This document shows positions 8,417 through 16,200 of a DNA stretch of 64,000 bases, in pieces. The translations under genes and the position numbers were made by a program. Origin of the DNA: an uncultured Flavobacteriales bacterium (GTDB lineage: Bacteria > Bacteroidota > Bacteroidia > Flavobacteriales_D > Crocinitomicaceae); the NCBI GenBank assembly GCA_913054135.1, contig CAJXJK010000012.1, forward strand, positions 93,473-157,472, written 5' to 3'. The notes under the pieces were generated by a model. It had not been told where the DNA came from and did not search any database. It saw only the letters and a program-made list of their open reading frames with translations. Each line of letters opens with the position of its first letter. Position 1 is the first letter of the stretch.

Positions 8417-8506
8417 GTTAAAGTACTTTGGCAACTAATTCATAACTTATACGTCTAAAGAAAAAGCTTTGGTCTACAGACCTAATATAACACTAAACAA
8501 TCGATC

Positions 8507-8854
8507 ATGAAAAAAGTAATGTTAACCCTTTCTGTTATTGGATTAGCGGCAAGTTCTTTTGCCCAAACTCAAGATGTAATTGACGACAATTGTCCTGGTT
8601 TTAACCCTGAATTTAATGAAGAACATATATTACCAGCAGGTGGAATTCAGTTTACAGATGCCTCTGGATTGTTAACTTCTACGTCTTTAACGTACAGTTG
8701 GGATTTCGGACAAGGACATACTTCAGACAAACAAAGCCCATTTATGGTTTTTGATAACGAAGCAGATTATCTAATAAAATTAACGGTTACAGACAATACA
8801 GGTTGTGTAGCTTCAATTGAAAAAGTTATTACCTGGTCTTATAACAATTACTAG
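8507..8854 (+). CDS. Secreted single-PKD-domain protein (115 aa)
   Basis: Signal peptide MKKVMLTLSVIGLAASSFAQ is followed by one PKD-type immunoglobulin-like domain: IQFTDAS, then LTYSWDFGQGHTSDKQSP, then ADYLIKLTVTDNTGC, the standard WDFG and TVTD landmarks. No sorting domain and no transmembrane segment, so it is periplasmic or released. The next gene, a giant T9SS protein, begins 4 bases after the stop, implying cotranscription and perhaps a shared role at the cell surface. Confidence 0.8.
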   Translation: MKKVMLTLSVIGLAASSFAQTQDVIDDNCPGFNPEFNEEHILPAGGIQFTDASGLLTSTSLTYSWDFGQGHTSDKQSPFMVFDNEADYLIKLTVTDNTGCVASIEKVITWSYNNY

Positions 8855-8858
8855 TATC

Positions 8859-11800
8859 ATGAAAAATTTTCTTGCTCTAATCCTTATTGGGATTGTGGCC
8901 AACTTTAGTTTTGGTCAAGCTCCTATTAACTGTGGACAATTTCAATCTACAGGAACAGTTAATCCATACGGAAGTGGATATACCGACCCCGGATGTGGAG
9001 GAAATGTTCCAGGAACAGTTTCAGGCCCTGGTGTTTGGACAGGTTCAGGTTGTGCAGGATTTATCACATCAACGGTTGTAGGACCTGCCGTAACATGTTT
9101 AGTAGTCTCTTATGGAGCGGTAAACACGAATGATTACGGTACAATTTCTACTAATACTGGTGGTACATTGACTCTTACAGGAGCCAACATGGGAATTAAC
9201 GGAAACGTAGTTGGACCTTACAATTGTGGAGGTCAATCATACGGAAACGTACTTTTAACAGTATGCTCTGATGTTCCTTTTACTTCGGTGACATTAACTA
9301 ACACAGGTTGTACATCAGGATGGGTAGTAAACTGTGCAAGTCAAGCGACTTGTCAAAATGGTAACTGCTCAGTGCCGTGTCTAATTACAAATATGACAGC
9401 TTCTGTTTCTGCTTGCGCAGCAGGAGCTTATTCTACTAGTGGAATTGTTGAATTTGCAGGTGCACCAACTACTGGCCAACTAATCGTTGAAGATTGTGAT
9501 GGTAACCAACAAGTTTTTAACGCCCCTTTCACTTCTCCACAAGCATACAACATTACAGGTCAAGATCCTGATGGAGGAGCTTGTGACGTAACAGCATTTT
9601 TTACTGATGACTTAGGATGTAATCAACAAATAACTTACACAGCTCCAGTTTGCCTTTGTAACATAGACTTCTTTGAAGCCAATATAGGGTTGTGCGATCA
9701 GAATACGGACACCTATGGCATGTCCGGATATGTGGACTTTACTAATGCCCCCCCCGGGGGTCTCCTAATTGTTGAAGTTGATAATGGAACCACAGTTTAT
9801 GATACCGTCATAAACCCTCCTTTCGTCTCCGGACAAACTTACAGCATTAGCGGAATACCATCTGATGGTTCGGCCAGCACAATTACTGTTTATTTTTCAG
9901 ATAATGCCGGTTGTACTAACACCATTGCTTACAATGCACCTACTTCTTGTGCGTGTGATGCCGATATCGGAACTTTCAACACAACTATTACAGGGTCGAG
10001 TCCGAATGACTACGTATTATGTTTTGGTGATCAATTAAATGTAAATACGAATAACGACTGGTCAGGTCCAGGAGAAATGTTTAATCCTCCAGGTCCGGCT
10101 TACAACCCTGGCATCTCTTGGTTAATGTATAGCTGTCCTCCTACGGTGGCTGTGACTCCTAACCTTGTTGATAATGTGCCAGATGACCCTTGTTTCATAG
10201 GTTTAATTGCTGATGGAAATTTTGCTGACTTAAATGACTTATTCTACATTAATGCATATCCTCCAGGAACATTTACTGACAACACTATTTATTGGGTGCC
10301 ATTAACAATGTATGACCAAGTTGGAGGAACATATAGTTTCGTGAATGGATCTATGCCTTGTTATGAGATGGGAACACCTTATGCCGTGCAATACTTACCT
10401 GAAATTACTTCAACTGATGTAGAAGATTGTATAGCTGGTACTGCTGTTGTTACCGTTAATGGTGGATTACCAGAAATTGATGGCTCTCAGTTCACAGCTT
10501 CTAACTTAATGCCTTTGACGGCAACTTTTGATAACACATCAGCCAATGATGGTGGAACAATTACTGTTTCAGGATTGAATGGTGGTGAAATGTGGTCTTT
10601 TGATATCACTGATGATAACGGTTGTCCTCACACGATTACTGGCGGACCTTTCCCTCCTTTAGAAGATCCTGGATTTTCATACACAGGTGGAACATGGTGT
10701 ACTAATGATCCAAATCAAAACCCTACTCTAACTGGTGTTGGTGGTGGAACATATGTTGCTACTCCTGCTGGTCTCTCAATAAATGGAGCTTCGGGAACAA
10801 TTACAACTTCTACTTCTACTCCTGGTGTTTATGATGTGACTTATACCACTCCTGGAGTATGCTTTGATGATTCAACAGTTACAGTAACAATTCTTGAGGT
10901 ACCAACTGTAAATCCGATTCTTGATGAAACAGTATGTGTTGGAGATAACTTCACGGCAATTACTTTCTCAGGCTCAATGGCTGGAGCGGCTTATGATTGG
11001 ACGAACAGTAATACTGCTATTGGAGCAGCTGCTGCCGGATCTGGTGATATTGCTTCATTTGTTGGCGCTACTAATGGCGGAACTGAAGTTGGTAACTTCA
11101 CTATTACTCCTTCTTTTGGAGGATGTACAGGTCTTGCTGAAACTTTTGCCTTGACAGTAAATGATTTAGATGACGCTACTTTTGATTATACGCCAGGTCT
11201 AACTTATTGTCAAACTGCTGCTAACCCAACAACTAATATTACAGGATTAAATGGAGGTACATTCTCATATGTTACTGTTTCTGGTGGACCGACATTAGAT
11301 ATCAATCCGGCTACTGGTGATATTATATTGGCAAATTCTGATTTAGGAGCTTATGACATTACTTATAATACTACAGGTGCTGTTGGATCTCTTTGTCCTC
11401 AGACATTTACGCTTCAATTGGTAATCACGCCTGCTCCTGTTGCAGACTTTACTCTAGACATTTATTGTGCAAATGATGCTGATCCTCTACCTACTTATTT
11501 TAACAATGGTAGTGGTGGAACATTCAGTTCCGCTCCAGCTGGACTGGTTATTAATGCTAATTCAGGATTAGTTGACTTGGATGCAAGTTTACCTGGTACG
11601 TATAATGTAACCAATGATATTAATGTAGCGGGATGTCCTCTTGCAACATATCTAGATGACATTACTGTTAATGAAATCCCAGATGCAAACATTGTAGGCT
11701 CTACTACAATTTGCCCTGGAGACCCATTACCAAACATTGATATCAATATTACTGCCGGTATTCCGAATTGGGATGTAACTTATAACCTGAACGGTTCTGC

Positions 11801-13007
11801 TGTTACAACTAACACTGCGGTAAGTCCATTAGTTATTAATGGAGCTGCCATAGGTACCTATGATTTAGTTTCTGTCACAGATGGTAATGGATGTACTAAC
11901 GGAATTGCCGGACAAGTTGTGATTGACGAATTCGTGACTCCTGTAATGGATGTTATGAATGATCAAGCTATTTGTGAAGGCCTTAACTTAGATGTGAATC
12001 CGTTTAATTCGATTCCTCCTGGTTCAACTTTTGCTTGGACTAATACATCAGGAACAGACGTAGGATATGGTTTAAATGGCGCAGGAGATATTGGATCATT
12101 CATTGGTGTTAATGGCACAGGTGCTTCTATCCCTACAAATGTTCAAGTGATTCCTACTTCTGCTGATGGTTGTGTAGGACCGCCTTCAAATGTTCTAATC
12201 ACTGTTAACCCAATTCCAATTATTGACTTTACAGGAGATCCACTAGTTGGATGCGAGCCTTTAGAAGTAACCTTCACTAATAACTCTGCACCAATGGGAC
12301 AGAATTGTACTTGGACCTTTGGAGACGGAAATGTTATTATGGGATGTGGTCAGGTAAGTAATACTTACATGGCTGGAGATTATGATGTTTCATTGACAGT
12401 TACAACTGCTCAAGGTTGTTCAGCTAGTGATACCTATCTTAATTATGTGAATGTTACTCAAGTGCCTGAGGCATTGTTCTCATTTGCTCCGCAAGAAATT
12501 ACTGTTGAAGATCCTGTAGTAGAATTCACTAACAGCTCTTTATTTGCTGAAACGTACAATTGGGAATTTGGAGATAACTCTGTTAATTCTAGTGTTACTG
12601 ATCCTATTCACCTCTACCCTGCCGAAGAGCCAGGACAATACTTGGTGACTTTATGGGCTTACAGTCCTAACCTAATGTGTTATGATTCAATATCACAATT
12701 AATTCAAATTGATGATGTAATCATTTTCTATGTTCCAAATATCTTCACACCTGATGGAGATGATTATAATGAAACGTTCCAACCAGTCTTCACATCAGGA
12801 TTTGATAAATTTGATTACCACTTAACCATCTTTAACCGTTGGGGTGAAATCATCTTTGAATCATATGATGCTTCGCAAGGATGGAATGGTCACTATGGTG
12901 ATGGCGGACTCGTTCAAGACGGAGTTTACATTTGGCAAATCGACTTTAAAGAAACAATGTCAGACAAACAACATACCCACAGAGGTCATGTCACAGTTCT
13001 GAAATAA
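8859..13007 (+). CDS. Giant T9SS type B (gliding-motility C-terminal domain) surface protein, paralogue 1 (1382 aa)
   Basis: Signal peptide MKNFLALILIGIVANFSFGQ. A Cys-containing N-terminal domain (about 25-170) is shared with the gene starting at 62158. Then come Cys-rich modules (about 173-420), Ig-like repeat units with PTVNPILDETVC (about 685 on), two PKD domains (CTWTFGDGN near 1149, YNWEFGDNS near 1232) and a type B sorting domain from about 1289 (FYVPNIFTPDGDDYNETF, IFNRWGEIIFES, DGVYIWQIDFK). The protein should be exported by T9SS and displayed or released as an adhesin-like protein. The start at 8859 is chosen for the signal peptide; an upstream in-frame ATG at 8817 lies inside the PKD gene. 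Bases 9657-9960 have unusual codons and a C8G5 tract. Confidence 0.92.
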   Translation: MKNFLALILIGIVANFSFGQAPINCGQFQSTGTVNPYGSGYTDPGCGGNVPGTVSGPGVWTGSGCAGFITSTVVGPAVTCLVVSYGAVNTNDYGTISTNTGGTLTLTGANMGINGNVVGPYNCGGQSYGNVLLTVCSDVPFTSVTLTNTGCTSGWVVNCASQATCQNGNCSVPCLITNMTASVSACAAGAYSTSGIVEFAGAPTTGQLIVEDCDGNQQVFNAPFTSPQAYNITGQDPDGGACDVTAFFTDDLGCNQQITYTAPVCLCNIDFFEANIGLCDQNTDTYGMSGYVDFTNAPPGGLLIVEVDNGTTVYDTVINPPFVSGQTYSISGIPSDGSASTITVYFSDNAGCTNTIAYNAPTSCACDADIGTFNTTITGSSPNDYVLCFGDQLNVNTNNDWSGPGEMFNPPGPAYNPGISWLMYSCPPTVAVTPNLVDNVPDDPCFIGLIADGNFADLNDLFYINAYPPGTFTDNTIYWVPLTMYDQVGGTYSFVNGSMPCYEMGTPYAVQYLPEITSTDVEDCIAGTAVVTVNGGLPEIDGSQFTASNLMPLTATFDNTSANDGGTITVSGLNGGEMWSFDITDDNGCPHTITGGPFPPLEDPGFSYTGGTWCTNDPNQNPTLTGVGGGTYVATPAGLSINGASGTITTSTSTPGVYDVTYTTPGVCFDDSTVTVTILEVPTVNPILDETVCVGDNFTAITFSGSMAGAAYDWTNSNTAIGAAAAGSGDIASFVGATNGGTEVGNFTITPSFGGCTGLAETFALTVNDLDDATFDYTPGLTYCQTAANPTTNITGLNGGTFSYVTVSGGPTLDINPATGDIILANSDLGAYDITYNTTGAVGSLCPQTFTLQLVITPAPVADFTLDIYCANDADPLPTYFNNGSGGTFSSAPAGLVINANSGLVDLDASLPGTYNVTNDINVAGCPLATYLDDITVNEIPDANIVGSTTICPGDPLPNIDINITAGIPNWDVTYNLNGSAVTTNTAVSPLVINGAAIGTYDLVSVTDGNGCTNGIAGQVVIDEFVTPVMDVMNDQAICEGLNLDVNPFNSIPPGSTFAWTNTSGTDVGYGLNGAGDIGSFIGVNGTGASIPTNVQVIPTSADGCVGPPSNVLITVNPIPIIDFTGDPLVGCEPLEVTFTNNSAPMGQNCTWTFGDGNVIMGCGQVSNTYMAGDYDVSLTVTTAQGCSASDTYLNYVNVTQVPEALFSFAPQEITVEDPVVEFTNSSLFAETYNWEFGDNSVNSSVTDPIHLYPAEEPGQYLVTLWAYSPNLMCYDSISQLIQIDDVIIFYVPNIFTPDGDDYNETFQPVFTSGFDKFDYHLTIFNRWGEIIFESYDASQGWNGHYGDGGLVQDGVYIWQIDFKETMSDKQHTHRGHVTVLK
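9748..9760 (+). repeat. C8G5 homopolymer tract inside a giant surface-protein gene
   Basis: Eight C then five G, coding Ala-Pro-Pro-Gly-Gly. It stands out in AT-rich DNA and is a possible slippage site. Confidence 0.8.
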
Positions 13008-13026
13008 TATTACCTATGAATTGAAG

Positions 13027-13059
13027 AAAGGAGCTTAAGGTTATTTAAGCTCCTTTTTT
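13027..13059 (+). terminator. Terminator after giant surface protein 1
   Basis: Stem AGGAGCTTAA / TTAAGCTCCT with a 6-base loop and a following T run. It lies about 20 bases after the stop. Confidence 0.9.
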
Positions 13060-13117
13060 GTTTATAATATTCACAATTTCTTAATATTCAGACTTTGATT
13101 ATATACCATTAATAGAC

Positions 13118-13125
13118 TAGATTTG
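13118..13125 (+). promoter_or_regulatory. Candidate -7 box TAGATTTG upstream of giant surface protein 2
   Basis: Exact TAnnTTTG match. A second exact box, TAGCTTTG, lies at 13156-13163. Either would give a leader of about 100-140 bases before the GTG at 13272, long enough to contain the inverted repeats at 13205-13263. The rest of the 264-base gap holds only the terminator of the previous gene. Confidence 0.4.
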
Positions 13126-13204
13126 GGACAGATTTAAATGTGTTCACCTTGAGATTAGCTTTGCTTGTATCGAAACCGCATTAAAATTTAACCTCAAAAA
13201 AACA

Positions 13205-13263
13205 AATGAAGTAATATTGTAATCATTACATTAGGTATCCTCACCACCACTGCTTACTTCATT
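13205..13263 (+). promoter_or_regulatory. Leader inverted repeat ahead of giant surface protein 2
   Basis: A perfect 10-base inverted repeat, AATGAAGTAA (13205-13214) and TTACTTCATT (13254-13263), ends 8 bases before the GTG start. Inside its loop lies a palindrome TGTAAT-C-ATTACA (13218-13230). It could be an RNA hairpin or an operator; the function is unproven. Confidence 0.4.
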
Positions 13264-13271
13264 GCATTTCC

Positions 13272-16200
13272 GTGAAATTATTAATTACTTTATTCTGCGT
13301 TCTGACGTTTTCTTTCGTTGGGAATTCTCAAAGCATCTTTATTAATGAAGTTTCTCAAGGAGCTTCAGGTTCAAAAGAGTATGTAGAATTTATTGTCACA
13401 GGACCCGATTTGATAAATTGTGATGACACACCACCTTGCCTAGATTTAAGAAATTACATTTTTGATGATAACAATGGTTATTTAAATGGCACTCCAACTT
13501 CTGGTGTAGGTATTGCCTCAGGGGCCTGCAGATTCGCCAATGATCCATTTTGGGCATGCATTCCCGCCGGAACAACAATCGTAATTTATAATGATTCTGA
13601 CCCTAATCCTGACGTTCCTGTTTCTGATGTTTCAATGACTGACGGCAACTGTGCTTTAAGTGTTCCTATCACTTCGACTTTATTCGAAAGACACCCCACA
13701 CAGCCTTCCAGTTCCAACGGAACATATGCTGTTGCCGGATGGATACCTGGTGGATCTTGGACTCCAATTTCTATGGCAAATGGCGGTGACGGATTTCAGA
13801 TTTATGAACCAGGAAACCTTACTACTCCGATTTCTTCGATTGGATGGGGTTCTGATAATACCTTGGGTGATATTTGGATGGGAAATGGCTCAGCAAGTGG
13901 AGATGTGTTTTACGCAACCGATTGTAATTTTAACGATCAAGGATCTTGGGTGCAAGGCGCAGCAACAACCGATCAAACTCCTGGAGCAGTTAACAATGCT
14001 ACACAAGCAGATTGTGTTGGAAATATGAACGCCAATTGTAATCCACCAACTATTGCAATAAACACTACGCCAGAGACTTGTTTAGGAGATTGTGATGCCA
14101 CGGCTGATGCAACAATTACTGGCGGTACTCCTCCATTTAATTTAGTTTGGGCTCCAGCCCCTGGCACTGGACAGGGGACAACGAATGTCACAGGTTTATG
14201 TGCCGGAAATTTCACTCTAACACTAACAGATGACAACGGTACAGGCTGTTTACTGACCGAAAATTTTAATATTGGTGCTGGGCCACCTTGTATTCCATGC
14301 ACTATTACCAACCTCACTGCTAACATTGGCGCATGTAATGCAGGTACAGGCGATTATCAAACTACAGGAACAGTTGAATTCACGAGCCCGCCGGCAACTG
14401 GTCAGTTAATTGTAGAAGATTGTAATGGTAATCAAGATGTTTTCAATGCACCATTTATAGGACCATTAAACTATACGATAACAGCTCAATCATCTGATGG
14501 ATTAGCTTGTGACATAACAGCCTACTTCACAGATGATATAGCTTGTACACAAACGATTCCTTATGTGGCACCGACTTGTCCTTGTAATATTGACTTTTTC
14601 GAAGCAAACATTGGCCTGTGTGATCAGTTAACAGACACCTACAGCATGTCAGGTTATGTTGATTTCACTGGCGCCCCAGCAGCTGGAACTATGATAGTAG
14701 AAGTAGATAATGGTACAACAGTTTATGATACAATTATCAATCTTCCATTTGTTTCCGGTCAAACTTATAGTATTAGTGGTATCCCTTCAGATGGAGCAGC
14801 AAGTACAATTACTGTTTACTTTTCAAACAATGCAGGTTGTACTAATGTGATAGCATACAACGCTCCAGCATCTTGTGCTTGTGCTGTAGATATAGGTACA
14901 TTTTCGACTAACATAACAGGTGATTCACCGAACAATGATGTGTTATGCTTTGGAGATGTGATAGACATTACCTCAAATGGAGATTGGACAGGTCCGACAG
15001 AAGCAACTAATCCACCGGGTCCAGTTTATAGCCCAGGGGTGTCATGGCTAATGTATAGTTGTCCTCCAACGGTTGCATTAACACCAAATGTGATTGATAA
15101 CGTACCAGACGATCCTTGTTACATTGGATTGATTTCGGATACAGATATGAATGATTTAAATGACTTGGGTTGGATCAATGCGTTCCCTCCAGGAACATTT
15201 ACAGATAACATTATTTATTGGGTACCTATTACCATGTATAGTCAAGCAGGTGGAACTTACAGCTTTGTGAACGGAACCATTCCTTGTTATGAATTAGGAG
15301 CACCTTATCCGGTACAATACTTACCAGAGTTTACTTCTACAGATGTTGAAGATTGTCAAGCAGGAACTGCAGTGGTAACTGTAAACGGAGGTTTGCCAGA
15401 ATTAGACGGCTCAAACTTTACCGCTTCAAACTTACTTCCAGCAACAGCAACTTTTGATAATACAACAGCTACTCATGGCGGAACAATAACAGTTTCAGGA
15501 TTACAAGGAGGAGACATGTGGTCATTTACAATAGATGATGGAAACGGATGTCCTTACACGGTAAGTGGCGGACCATTCCCTCCACTTGAAAACCCTGGAT
15601 TCTCTTATACAGTAGGAGTTTGGTGTACGAATGATCCAAACCAAGCTTCGAACTTAACGGGAACACCTGGCGGAACATATACATCTGCGCCAGCCGGTTT
15701 ATCATTAAATGCAGGTAGTGGACAAATTAATCCATCCGCATCTACACCAGGAACTTATGACGTTACCTATACGACTCCAGGAGTTTGTTTTGATGATTCT
15801 ACAGTAACAGTGACTATTAATCCAGTACCAACAGTAGATCCTATTCTAGATCAAACAGTATGTGAAGGAGTTGATTTTACAGCTATTAACTTCACAGGAA
15901 CTGCGGGAACAACATTTGATTGGGTAAATGATAATGCAAATGTAGGCTTAGCAGCTGCAGGTTCAGGAAACATTGCAGCTTTCACAGGAGCAACAGTTGG
16001 AGTACAAGATGTGGCCAATATTGTTGTGACGCCTACCTTAGGAGGATGTGTAGGAGCAACAGAGAACTTTACCTTAACAGTAGATCAGCAAGAAGATGCA
16101 GGATTTAACTATCCAGCAACAGCATGGTGTACAACAGAACCACCTGCACCTGCAGTTGTTACTGGAACAGCTGGTGGAGCATTTACAGCAGCACCTGCAG

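Noticed and set aside
13660..14028. Open frame of 122 residues in another frame of giant protein 2
   Set aside because: Leu/Gln-rich shadow without start context; the main frame has signal peptide and domains.
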